Below, one piece after another: positions 14,401 through 28,300 of a stretch of DNA of 64,000 bases. The notes below the pieces were generated by a model, which searched no databases, was not told the origin of the DNA, and saw only the letters and a program-made list of their open reading frames with translations. The translations under genes were made by a program, and so were the position numbers. This DNA is from Colletes latitarsis (lineage: Eukaryota; Arthropoda; Insecta; Hymenoptera; Colletidae), in NCBI RefSeq assembly GCF_051014445.1, contig NW_027488366.1:10744001-10808000 (forward strand), read 5' to 3'. The first letter of the stretch is position 1, and each line of letters starts with the position of its first letter.

Positions 14401-15639
14401 AAGTATGAGCCTGATGAGGGCAAATCCTAGACCTAACCCAAACCTAACATGCGTTATCCTCTAAAATATTTATCAAGACCAGGTTTAATTGAATGTTCCA
14501 GTGTGGTATCACATTACTACGTGAACCAAACCAGAAAAAACCCAGGATCTAGTCATCAAGTATGAGAAATATGCGAAAGTATGAGTCTGATGAGGGCTAA
14601 TCCCAGACCTATCCCAGACCTAACTTGCGTTATCCTCTAAAATAGTGATCGAAACCAGGTTTAATCGACTGTTTCAGTGTGGTACCACATTGCTACGTGA
14701 TCCAAACCAGAAAAAACCCAGGATCAGTTCAACAAGTATGAGAAAAACGCGAAAGTATGAGCCTGATGAGGGCGAATCCCAGACCTATCCCAGACCTAAC
14801 TTGCGTGATCCTCTAAAATATTGATCGAAACCAGTTTTAATTGACTGTTTCGGCGTGGTACCACATTACTACGTGATACAATCCAGAAACAGCCCAGGAT
14901 CTAGCCATGAAGTATGAGAAATATGCGAAAGAATGAGCCTGATGAGAGCAAATCCCAGACCTAACCTAGACATAATATGAATTATTCTCTAAAATATTGA
15001 TCATGACCAGGTTTAATTGATTGTTTCAGTGTGGTCCCACATTACTACGTGATCCAAACCAGAAAAAACCCAGGATCCGTTCAACAAGTATGTGAAGAAT
15101 GCGAAAGTATGAGCCTGATGAGGGCAAATCCCAGACCTATCCCAGACCAAACTTGCGTTATCCTCTAAAATATTGATCGAAACCAGGTTTAATCGACTGC
15201 TTCAGTGTGGTACCACATTGCTACGTGATCCAAAGCAGAAAAAACCCTCGATCAGGTCAACATGTATGTTAAAACTGCGGAAGTATGACCCTGATGAGGG
15301 CAAATACCAGGCCTAACCTAGACTTAACATGCGTTGTCCTCTAAAATATTGATGGAAACCAGGTTTAATTGGCTGTTTCAGTGTTGTACTTCATTACTAC
15401 GTGATGCAATCCAGAAAAAGCCCAGGATCTAGCCATCAAGTATGAGAAATATGGGAAAGAATGAGCCTGATGAGAGCAAATCCCAGACCTAACCTAGACA
15501 TAACATGAATTATTCTCTAAAATATTGATCATGACCAGGTTTAATTGATTGTTTCAGTGTGGTCCCACATTACAACGTGATCCAAACCAGAAAAAACCCA
15601 GGATCCGTTTATGAAGTATGTGAAGAATGCGAAAGTATG

Positions 15640-18600
15640 AGCCTGATGAGGGCAAATCCCAGACCTATCCCAGACCAAACTTGCGTTATCCTCTAAAATA
15701 TTGATCGAAATCAGTTTTAATTGACTGTTTCAGCGTGGTACCACATTACTACGTGATACAATCCTGAAACAGCCCAGGATCTAGCCATGAAGTATGAGAA
15801 ATATGCGAAAGTATGTGCCTGATGAGTGCAAATCCTAGACCTAACCCAAACCTAACATGCGTTATCCTCTAAAATATTGATCCAAACCAGGTTTAATGGT
15901 CTGCTTCAGTGCGGTACCACTTCACTACGTGATCCAAAGCAGAAAAAACCCTCGATCAGGCCAACATGTATGTTAAAACTGCGGAAGTATGACCCTGATG
16001 AGGGCAAATCCCAGGCTTAACCTAGACCTAACATGCGTTTTCCTCTAAAATATTAATCGAAACCAGGTTTAATTGACTGTTTCAGTGTGGTACCACATTA
16101 CCACGTGATCCAATCCAGAAATAGCCCAGGATCCAGCCATGAAGTATGAGAAATATGCGAAAGTATGAGCCTGATGGGGGCAAATCCTAGTCCTAACCCA
16201 GACCTAACATGCGTTATCCTCTAAAATAATTATCATGACCAGGTTTAATTGATTGTTTCAGTGTGGTCCCACATTACTACGTGATCCAAACCAGAAAAAA
16301 CCCAGGATCCGTTCAACAAGTATGTGAAGAAAGCGAAAGTATGAGTCTGATGAGTGAAAATCCCTGGGCTAACCTAGACCTAACACGCGTTATCCTCAAA
16401 ACTATTGATCGAAACCAGGTTTAATTGACTGTTTCAGCGTGGTACCACATTACTACGTAATACAATCCAGAAACAGCCCAGGATCTAGCCATGAAGTATG
16501 AGAAATATGCGAAAGTATGAGCCTGATGAGGGCAAATCCTAGACCTAACCCAAACCTAACATGCGTTATCCTCTAAAATATTTATCAAGACCAGGTTTAA
16601 TTGAATGTTCCAGTGTGGTATCACATTACTACGTGAACCAAACCAGAAAAAACCCAGGATCCGTTCAACAAGTATGTGAAGAATGCCAAAGTATGAGTCT
16701 GATGAGTGAAAATCCCCGGCCTAACCTAGACCTAACATGCGTTATCCTCAAAAATATTGATCGAAACCAGGTTTAATGTACTGTTTCAGTGTGGTACCAC
16801 ACGACTACGTGATCCAAACCAGAAAAACCCAGGATCTGTTCAACAAGTATGTGAAAAACGCGAAAGTATGAGCCTGATGAGGGCAAATCCCAGACCTAAC
16901 CTAGACCTAACTTGCGTTGTCCTCAAAAATATTGATCGAAACCTGGTTTAATCGACTGTTTCAGTGTGGTACCACATTACTACGTGATCCAAACCAGACA
17001 AAACCCAGGATCCGTTCAACAAGTATGCGAAGAATGCGAAAGTATGAGTCTGATGAGTGAAAATCCCCGGCCTAACCTAGACCTAACATGCGTTATCCTC
17101 AAAAATATTGATCGAAACCAGGTTTAATGTACTGTTTCAGTGTGGTACCACATTACTACGTGATACAATCCAGAAATAGCCCAGGATCCGTTCAACAAGT
17201 ATGCGAAGAATGCCAAAGTATGAGCCTGATGAGTGAAAATCCCAGGCCTAACCTAGACCTAACATGCGTTATCCTCAAAAATATTGATCCAAACCAGGTT
17301 TAATGGACTGTTTCAGTGTGGTACCACTTTACTGCGTGATCCAAAGCAGAAAAAACCCTCGATCAGGTCAACATGTATGTTAAAACTGCGAAAGTATGAC
17401 CCTGATGTGGGCAAATCCCAGGCCTAACCTAGACCTAACATGCGTTGTCCTCTAAACTATTGATGGAAACCAGGTTTAATTGACTGTTTCAGTATGGTAC
17501 CACATTACTATGTGATCCAAACCAGAAAATAACCCAGGATCTGTTCACCGAGTATGTGAAGTGTGCGTAGGTATGAGTCTGATGAGGGCAAATCCCAGAC
17601 CTATCCCAGACCTAACTTGCGTTATCCACTAAAATAGTGATCGAAACCAGGTTTAATTGACTGTTTCAGTGTGGTACCACACTACTACGTGATCCAAACC
17701 AGAAAAAAACCAGGATCTGTTCAACAATTATGTGAAAAACGCGAAAGTATGAGCCTGATGAGGGCAAATCCCAGACCTATCCCAGACCTAACTTGCATTG
17801 TCTTCTAAAATAGTGTTCGAAACCAGGTTTAATCGACTGCTTCAGTGTGGTACCACATTGCTACGTGATCCAAACCAGAAAAAACCGAGGACCAGTTCAA
17901 CAAGTATGTCAAAAACGCGAAAGTATGAGCCTGATGAGGGCAAATCACAGACCTATCCCAGACCAAACTTGCGTTATCCTCTAAAATATTGATCGAAATC
18001 AGTTTTAATTCACTGTTTCAGCGTGGTACCACATTACTACGTGATACAATCCTGAAACAGCCCAGGATCTAGCCATGAAGTATGAGAAATATGCGAAAGT
18101 ATGTGCCTGATGAGTGCAAATCCTAGACCTAACCCAAACCTAACATGCGTTATCCTCTAAAATATTGATCCAAACCAGGTTTAATGGTCTGCTTCAGTGC
18201 GGTACCACTTCACTACGTGATCCAAAGCAGAAAAAACCCTCGCTCAGGCCAACATGTATGTTAAAACTGCGGAAGTATGACCCTGATGAGGGCAAATCCC
18301 AGGCCTAACCTAGACCTAACATGCGTTTTCCTCTAAAATATTGATGGAAACCAGGTTTAATTGACTGTTTCAGTGTGGTACCACATTACCACGTGATCCA
18401 ATCCAGAAATAGCCCCGGATCCAGCCATGAAGTATGAGAAATATGCGAAAGTATGAGCCTGATGGGGGCAAATCCTAGTCCTAACCCAGACCTAACATGC
18501 GTTATCCTCTAAAATATTTATCATGACCAGGTTTAATTGATTGTTTCAGTGTGGTCCCACATTACTACGTGATCCAAACCAGAAAAAACCCAGGATCCGT

Positions 18601-19438
18601 TCAACAAGTATGTGAAGAATGCGAAAGTATGAGTCTGATGAGTGAAAATCCCTGGGCTAACCTAGACCTAACACGCGTTATCCTCAAAACTATTGATCGA
18701 AACCTGGTTTAATTGACTGTTTCAGCGTGGTACCACATTACTACGTAATACAATCCAGAAACAGCCCAGGATCTAGCCATGAAGTATGAGAAATATGCGA
18801 AAGTATGAGCCTGATGAGGGCAAATCCTAGACCTAACCCAAACCTAACATGCGTTATCCTCTAAAATATTTATCAAGACCAGGTTTAATTGAATGTTCCA
18901 GTGTGGTATCACATTACTACGTGAACCAAACCAGAAAAAACCCAGGATCCGTGCAACAAGTATGTGAAGAATGCCAAAGTATGAGTCTGATGAGTGAAAA
19001 TCCCCGGCCTAACCTAGACCTAACATGCGTTATCCTCAAAAATATTGATCGAAACCAGGTTTAATGTACTGTTTCAGTGTGGTACCACACGACTACGTGA
19101 TCCAAACCAGAAAAAACCCAGGATCTGTTCAACAAGTATGTGAAAAACGCGAAAGTATGAGCCTGATGAGGGCAAATCCCAGACCTAACCTAGACCTAAC
19201 TTGCGTTGTCCTCAAAAATATTGATCGAAACCTGGTTTAATCGACTGTTTCAGTGTGGTACCACATTACTACGTGATCCAAACCAGACAAAACCCAGGAT
19301 CCGTTCAACAAGTATGCGAAGAATGCGAAAGTATGAGTCTGATGAGTGAAAATCCCCGGCCTAACCTAGACCTAACATGCGTTATCCTCAAAAATATTGA
19401 TCGAAACCAGGTTTAATGTACTGTTTCAGTGTGGTACC
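15640..19438 (+). repeat. 1.5-kb satellite block duplicated at offset 2288 bp
   Basis: About 15640-17150 matches about 17928-19438. The offset is exactly 13 monomers (13 x 176). Shared rare variants include the GGTCTGCTTCAGTGCGG monomer at about 15899 and 18187, and CCTAGTCCTAACCC at about 16187 and 18475. The copies differ by scattered single bases. Confidence 0.85.
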
Positions 19439-22400
19439 ACACTACTACGTGATCGAAACCAGAAAAAACCCAGGATCTGTTCAGCAAGTATGTGAAAAAC
19501 GCGAAAGTATGAGCCTGATGAGGGCAAATCCCAGACCTATCCCAGACCTAACTTGCGTTGTCCTCTAAGATATTGATGGAAACCAGGTTTAATTGACTGT
19601 TTCAGTGTTGTACTTCATTACTACATGATGCAATCCAGAAAAAGCCCAGGATCTAGCCATCAAGTATGAGAAATATGCGAAAGTATGAGCCTGATGAGGG
19701 CGAATCCCAGACCTATCCCAGACCTAACATGCGTTATCCTCTAAAATATTAATCGAAACCAGGTTTAATCGACTGTTTCAGTGTGGTACCACATTACTAC
19801 GTGATCCAAACAAGAAAAAAACCCAGGATCTTGTCAACGAGTATGTGAAGTGTGCGAAAGTATGAGTCTGATGAGGGCTAATCCCAGACCTAACCTAGAC
19901 CTAACATGAATTATTCTCTAAAATATTGATCGAAACCAGGTTTAATTGACTGTTTTAGTTGTGGTACCACTTTACTACGTGATCCAAAGCAGACAAAACC
20001 CTCGATCAGGTCAACATGCATGTTAAAACTGCGAAAGTATGAGCCTGATGAGGGCTAATCCCAGACCTATCCCAGACCTAACTTGCGTTATCCTCTAAAA
20101 TAGTGATCGAAACCAGGTTTAATTGACTGTTTTAGTTGTGGTACCACTTTACTACGTGATCCAAAGCAGAAAAAACACTCGATCAGGTCAACATGCATGT
20201 TAAAACTGCGAAAGTATGACCCTGATGAGGGCAAATCCCAGGCCTAACCTAGGCCTAACATGCGTTATCTTCTAAAATATTGAGCGAAACCAGGTTTAAT
20301 TGACTGTTTCAGTGTGGTACCACATTACTACGTGATACAATCCAGAAATAGCCCAGGATCTAGCCATGAAGTATGAGAAAAATGCGAAAGTATGAGCCTG
20401 ATGAGTGAAAATCCCAGACCTAACCTAGACCTAACATGCGTTATCCTCAAAAATATTGTTCGAAACCAGGTTTAATCGACTGTTTCAGTGTGGTACCACA
20501 CTACTACGTGACCCAAACAGGAAAAAACCCAGGATCTGTTCAACAAGTATGTGAAAAACGCGAAAGTATGAGCCTGATGAGGGCAAATCCCAGACCTATC
20601 CCAGACCTAACTTGCGTTATCCTCAAAAATATTGATAGAAACCTGGTTAAATCGACTGTTTCAGTGTGGTACCACATTACTACGTGATCCAATCCAGAAA
20701 TAGCCCAGGATCTAGCCATGAAGTATGAGAAATATGCGAAAGTATGAGCCTGACGAGGGCAAATCCTAGACCAAACCCAGACCTAACATGCGTTATCCTC
20801 TAAAATATTTATCAAGACCAGGTTTAATTGATTGTTTCAGTGTGGTCCCACATTACTACGTGATCCAAACCAGAAAAAACCCAGGATCCGTTCAACAAGT
20901 ATGTGAAGAATGCGAAAGTATGAGTCTGAAGAGTGAAAATCCCAGGCCTAACCTAGACCTGACATGCGTTATCCTCAAAAATATTGATCGAAACCTGGTT
21001 TAATCGACTGTTTCAGTGTGGTACCACATTACTATGTGATCCAAACCAGTAAAAACCCAGCATCCGTTCGACAAGTATGTGAAGAGTGCGAAAGTATGAG
21101 TCTGATGAGTGAAAATCCCCGGCCTAACCTAGACCTAACATGCGTTATCCTAAAAAATATTGTTCGAAACCAGGTTTAATCGACTGTTTCAGTGTGGTAC
21201 CACACTACTACGTGACCCAAACCGGAAGAAACCCAGGATCTAGCCATCAAGTATGAGAAATATGCGAAAGTATGAGCCTGATGAGGGCGAATCCCAGACC
21301 TATCCCAGACCTAACTTGCATTGTCTTCTAAAATAGTGTTCGAAACCAGGTTTAATCGACAGTTTCAGTGTGGTACCACATTACTACGTGATCCAAACCA
21401 GAAAAAAACCCAGGATCTTGTCAACGAGTATGTGAAGTGTGCGAAAGTATGAGTCTGATGAGGGATAATCCCAGACCTATCCCAGACCTAACATGCGTTA
21501 TCCTCTAAAATAGTGATCGAAACCTGGTTTAATTGACTGTTTTAGTTGTGGTACCACTTTACTACGTGATCCAAAGCAGAAAAAACCCTCGATCAGGTCA
21601 ACATGCATGTTAAAACTGCGAAAGTATGACCCTGATGAGGGCAAATCCCAGGCCTAACCTAGACCTAACATGCGTTATCTTCTAAAATATTGAGCGAAAC
21701 CAGGTTTAATTGACTGTTTCAGTGTAGTACCACATTACTACGTGATCCAATCCAGAAATAGCCCAGGATCTAGCCATGAAGTATGAGAAATATGCGAAAG
21801 TATGAGCCTGATGGGGGCAAATCCTAGACCTAACCCAGACCTAACATACGTTGTCCTCTAAAATATTTATCAAGACCAGGTTTAATTGATTGTTTCAGTG
21901 TGGTCCCACATTACTACGTGATCCAAACCAGAAAGAACCCAGGATCCGTTCAACAAGTATGTGAAGAATGCGAAAGTGTGAGTCTGATGAGTGAAAATCC
22001 CAGGCCTAACCTAGACCTAACATGCTTTATCCTCAAGAATATTGATCCAAACAAGGTTTAATGGACTGTTTCAATGTGGTACCACTTTACTACGTGATCC
22101 AAAGCAGAAAAAACCCTCGATCACGTCAACATGTATGTTAAAACTGCGAAAGTATGACCCTGATAAGGCAAATCCCAGGCCTAACCTAGGCCTAACATGC
22201 GTTATCTTCTAAAATATTGAGCGAAACCAGGTTTAATTGACTGTTTCAGTGTAGTACCACATTACTACGTGATCCAATCCAGAAATAGCCCAGGATCTAG
22301 CCATGAAGTATGAGAAATATGCGAAAGTATGAGCCTGATGGGGGCAAATCCTAGACCTAACCCAGACCTAACATACGTTGTCCTCTAAAATATTTATCAA

Positions 22401-25399
22401 GACCAGGTTTAATTGATTGTTTCAGTGTGGTCCCACATTACTACGTGATCCAAACCAGAAAGAACCCAGGATCCGTTCAACAAGTATGTGAAGAATGCGA
22501 AAGTGTGAGTCTGATGAGTGAAAATCTCGGGGCTAACCTAGACCTAACATGCGTTATCCTCTAAAATATTGATGCAAACCAGGTTTAATGGACTGTTTCA
22601 GTGTGGTACCACTTTACTACGTGATCCAAAGCAGAAATAGCCCAGGATCCAGCCATGAAGTGATGAGAAATATGAGAAAGTATGAGCCTGATGTGGGCAA
22701 ATCCTAGACCTGACCTAGACCTAACATGCGTTATCCTCAATAATATTGATCGAAACCAGGTTTAATCGACTGTTTCAGTGTGTTACCACATTACTACGTG
22801 ATCCAAACCAGAAAAAAACCCAGGATCTGTTCAACGAGTATGTGAAGTGTGCGAAAGTATGAGTCTGATGAGGGCTAATCCCAGACCTACCCCAGACCTA
22901 ACTTGCGTTATCCTCTAAAATATTTATCCAGACCAGGTTTCATTGAATGTTTCAGTGTGGTACCACATTACTACGTGATCCAATCCAGAAAAAGCCCAGG
23001 ATCCGTTCAACAAGTATGTGAAGAATGCGAAAGTATGAGTCTGATGAGTGAAAATCCCAGACCAAACCTAGACCTAACATGCGTTATCCTCAAAAATATT
23101 TATCGAAACCAGGTTTAATTGACTGTTTTATTGTGGTACCACACTACTACGGGATCAAAACCAGAAAAAACCCAGGATCTGTTCAACAAGTATGTGAAGA
23201 ACGCGAAAGTATGAGCCTGATGAGGGCAAATCCCAGACCTATCCCAGACCTAACTTGCGTTATCCTCCAAAATATTTATCAAGGCCAGGTTCAATTGAAT
23301 GTTTCAGTGTGGTACCACCTTACTATGTGATCCAAAGCAGAAAAAACCCTCGATCAGGTCAACATGTATGTTAAAACTGCGAAAGTATGACCCTGATCAG
23401 GGCAAATCCCCGGCCTAACCTAGTCCTAACATGCGCTGTCCTCTAAAATATTGATGGAAACCAGGTTTAATTGACTGTTTCAGTGTTGTACTTCATTACT
23501 ACGTGATCCACTCCAGAAAAAACCCAGGATCTGTTCAACGAGAATGTGAAGTGTGCGTAGGTATGAGTCTGATGAGTGAAAATCCCAGGCCTAACCTAGA
23601 CCTAACATGCGTTGTCCTCAAAAATAGTGATCGAAACCTGGTTTAATCGACTGTTTCAGTGTGGTACCACATTACTATGTGATCCAAACCAGAAAATAAC
23701 CCAGGATCTGTTCAACGAGTATGTGAAGTGTGCGAAAGTATGAGTCTGATGAGGGCAAATCCCAGACCTATCACAGACCTAACATGCGTTATCCTCTAAA
23801 ATATTTATCAAGACCAGGTTTAATTGATTGTTTCAGTGTGGACCCACATTACTACGTGATCCAAACCAGAAAAAACCCAGGATCCGTTCAACAAGTATGT
23901 GAAGAATGCGAAAGTATGAGTCTGATGAGTGAAAATCCCAGGCCTAACCTAGACCTAACATGCGTTATCCTCAAAAATATTGATCGAAACCTGGTTTAAT
24001 CGACTGTTTCAGTGTGGTACCACATTACTATGTGATCCAAACCAGAAAATAACCCAGGATCTGTTCAACGAGTATGTGAAGTGTGCGAAAGTATGAGTCT
24101 GATGAGGGCAAGTCCCAGACCTATCCCAGACCTAACACGCGTTATCCTCTAAAATATTTATCAAGACCAGGTTTAATTGATTGTTTCAGTGTGGACCCAC
24201 ATAACTACGTGATCCAAACCAGAAAAAACCCAGGATCCGTTCAACAAGTATGTGAAGAATGCGAATGTATGAGTCTGATCAGTGAAAATCTCAGGCCTTA
24301 CCTAGACCTAACTTGCGTTGTCCTCTAAAATATTGATGGAAACCAGGTTTCATTGACTGTTTCAGTGTGGTACTACATTACTACGTGATGCAATCCAGAA
24401 AAAGCTCAGGATCTAGCCATCAAGTATGAGAAATATGCGAAAGAATGAGCCTGATGAGAGCAAATCCCAGACCTATCCCAGACCTAACTTGCGTTATCCT
24501 CCAAAATATTTATCAAGGCCAGGTTCAATTGAATGTTTCAGTGTGGTACCACATTACTATGTGATCCAAACCAGAAAATAATGCAGGATCTGTTCAACGA
24601 GTATGTGAAGTGTGCGAAAGTGTGAGTCTGATGAGGGCAAATCCCAGACCTATCACGGACCTAACATGCGTTATCCTCTAAAATATTTATCAAGACCAGG
24701 TTTAATTGATTGTTTCAGTGTGGACCCACATTACTACGTGAACCAAACCAGAAAAAACCTAGGATCCGTTCAACAAGTATGTGAAAAACGCGAAAGTATG
24801 AGCCTGATGAGGGCAAATCCCAGACCTGTCCCAGACCTAACTTGCGTTATCCTCTAAAATATTGATCGAAGTCAAGTTTAATCGACTGTTTCAGTGTGGA
24901 ACCACATTACTACGTGATCCAAGCCAGAAAAAAACCCAGGATCTTGTCAACGAGTATGTGAAGTGTGCGAAAGTATGAGTCTGATGAGGGATAATCCCAG
25001 ACCTATCCCAGACCTACCTTGCGTTATCCTCTAAAATAGTGATCGAAACCAGGTTTAATTGACTGTTTTAGTTGTGGTACCACTTTACTACGTGATCCAA
25101 AGCAGAAAAAACCCTCGATCAGGTCAACATGCATGTTAAAACTGCGAAAGTATGACCCTGATGAGGGCAAATCCCAGGCCTAACCTAGACCTAACATGCG
25201 TTATCTTCTAAAATATTGAGCGAAACCAGGTTTAATTGACTGTTTCAGTGTGGTACCACATTACTACATGATCCAATCCAGAAATATCCCAGGATCTAGC
25301 CATGAAGTATGAGAAATATGCGAAAGTATGAGCCTGATGAGAGCAAATCCTAGACCTAACCCAGACCTAACATGGGTTGTCCTCTAAAATATTTATCAA

Positions 25400-28300
25400 G
25401 ACCAGGTTTAATTGATTGTTTCAGTGTGGTCCCACATTACTACGTGATCCAAACCAGAAAGAACCCAGGATCCGTTCAACAAGTATGTGAAGAATGCGAA
25501 AGTGTGAGTCTGATGAGTGAAAATCTCGGGGCTAACCTAGACCTAACATGCGTTATCCTCTAAAATATTGACGCAAACCAGGTTTAATGGACTGTCTCAG
25601 TGTGGTACCACTTTACTACGTGATCCAAAGCAGAAATAGCCCAGGATCCAGCCATGAAGTATGAGAAATATGAGAAAGTATGAGCCTGATGAGGGCAAAT
25701 CCTAGACCTGACCTAGACCTAACATGCGTTATCCTCAATAATACTGATCGAAACCAGGGTTAATCGACTGTTTCAGTGTGTTACCACATTACTACGTGAT
25801 CCAAACCAGAAAAAAACCCAGGATCTGTTCAACGAGTATGTGAAGTGTGCGAAAGTATGGGTCTGATGAGGGCTAATCCCAGACCTACCCCAGACCTAAC
25901 TTGCGTTATCCTCTAAAATATTTATCCAGACCAGGTTTCATTGAATGTTTCAGTGTGGTACCACATTACTACGTGATCCAATCCAGAAAAAACCCAGGAT
26001 CCGTTCAACAAGTATGTGAAGAATGCGAAAGTATGAGTCTGATGAGTGAAAATCCCAGACCAAACCTAGACCTAACATGCGTTATCCTCAAAAATATTGA
26101 TCGAAACCTGGTTTAATCGACTGTTTCAGTGTGGTACCACATTACTATGTGATCCAAACCAGAAAATAACACAGGATCTGTTCAACGAGTATGTGAAGAA
26201 AGCGAAAGTATGAGTCTGATGAGGGCTAATCCCAGACCTATCCCAGACCTAACTTGCGTTATCCTCTAAAATATTTATCCAGACCTGGTTTCATTGAATG
26301 TTTCAGTGTGGTACCACATTACTACGTGATCCAAACCAGAAAAAAACCCAGGATTTGATCAACGAGTATGTCAAGTGTGCAAAAGTATGAGTCTGATGAG
26401 GGCAAATCCCAGACCTATCCCAGACCTAACTTGCGATATCCTCTAAAATATTGATCGAAACCAGGTTTAATTGACTGTTTTATTGTGGTACCACACTACT
26501 ACGGGATCAAAACCAGAAAAAACCCAGGATCTGTTCAACAAGTATGTGAAGAACGCGAAAGTATGAGCCTGATGGGGGCAAATCCCAGACCTATCCCAGA
26601 CCTAACTTGCGTTATCCTCCAAAATATTTATCAAGGCCAGGTTCAATTGAATGTTTCAGTGTGGTACCACATTACTATGTGATCCAAAGCAGAAAAAACC
26701 CTCGATCAGGTCAACATGTATGTTAAAACTGCGAAAGTATGACCCTGATCAGGGCAAATCCCCGGCCTAACCTAGTCCTAACATGCGCTGTCCTCTAAAA
26801 TATTGATGGAAACCAGGTTTAATTGACTGTTTCAGTGTTGTACTTCATTACTACGTGATCCACTCCAGAAAAAACCCAGGATCTGTTCAACGAGAATGTG
26901 AAGTGTGCGTAGGTATGAGTCTGATGAGTGAAAATCCCAGGCCCAACCTAGACCTAACATGCGTTGTCCTCAAAAATAGTGATCGAAACCTGGTTTAATC
27001 GACTGTTTCAGTGTGGTACCACATTACTATGTGATCCAAACCAGAAAATAACCCAGGATCTGTTCAACGAGTATGTGAAGTGTGCGAAAGTATGAGTCTG
27101 ATGAGGGCAAATCCCAGACCTATCACAGACCTAACATGCGTTATCCTCTAAGATATTTATCAAGACCAGGTTTAATTGATTGTTTCAGTGTGGACCCACA
27201 TTACTACGTGATCCAAACCAGAAAAAACCCAGGATCCGTTCAACAAGTATGTGAAGAATGCGAAAGTATGAGTCTGATGAGTGAGATTCCCAGGCCTAAC
27301 CTAGACCTAACATGCGTTATCCTCAAAAATATTGATCGAAACCTGGTTTAATCGACTGTTTCAGTGTGGTACCACATTACTATGTGATCCAAACCAGAAA
27401 ATAACCCAGGATCTGTTCAACGAGTATGTGAAGTGTGCGAAAGTATGAGTCTGATGTGGGCAAATCCCAGACCTATCCCAGACCTAACACGCGTTATCCT
27501 CTAAAATATTTATCAAGACCAGGTTTAATTGATTGTTTCAGTGTGGACCCACATTACTACGTGAACCAAACCAGAAAAAACCTAGGATCCGTTCAACAAG
27601 TATGTGAAAAACGCGAAAGTATGAGCCTGATGAGGGCAAATCCCAGACCTGTCCCAGACCTAACTTGCGTTATCCTCTAAAATATTGATCGAAGCCAAGT
27701 TTAATCGACTGTTTCAGTGTGGAACCACATTACTACGTGATCCAAGCCAGAAAAAAACCCAGGATCTTGTCAACGAGTATGTGAAGTGTGCGAAAGTATG
27801 AGTCTGATGAGGGCTAATCCCAGACCTATCCCAGACCGAGCTTGCGTGATCCTGTAAAATATAGATCGAAACCAGGTTTAATTGACTGTTTTAGTGTGGT
27901 ACCACATTACTACGTGATCCAATCCAGAAATAGCCCAGGATCTAGCCACGAAGTATGAGAAATATGCGATAGTAAGAGCCTGATGAGGGCAAATCCTAGA
28001 CCTATCCCAGACCTAACTTGCGTTATCCTCTAAAATATTTATCAAGACCAGGTTTAATTGAATGTTTCAGTGAGGTACCACATTACTACGTGATCCAAAC
28101 CAGAAAAAACCCAGGATCCGTTCAACAAGTATGTGAAGAATGCGAAAGTGTGAGTCTGATGAGTGAAAATCTCGGGGCTAACCTAGACCTAACATGCGTT
28201 ATCCTCTAAAATATTGATGCAAACCAGGTTTAATGGACTGTTTCAGTGTGGACCCACATTACTACGTGATCCAAAGCAGAAATAGCCCAGGATCCAGCCA

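Larger units (their letters stand above)
6640..21032 (+). repeat. Dispersed satellite block, three copies
   Basis: The segment at about 6640-7300 recurs at about 11742-12402 (offset 5102 bp) and at about 20372-21032 (offset 13732 bp from the first). It is marked by GACGAGGGC and CCTAGACCAAACCCAG variants that I notice only in these blocks. The copies are separated by other satellite subtypes, so they spread within the array by repeated block duplication rather than as one simple tandem unit. Confidence 0.75.
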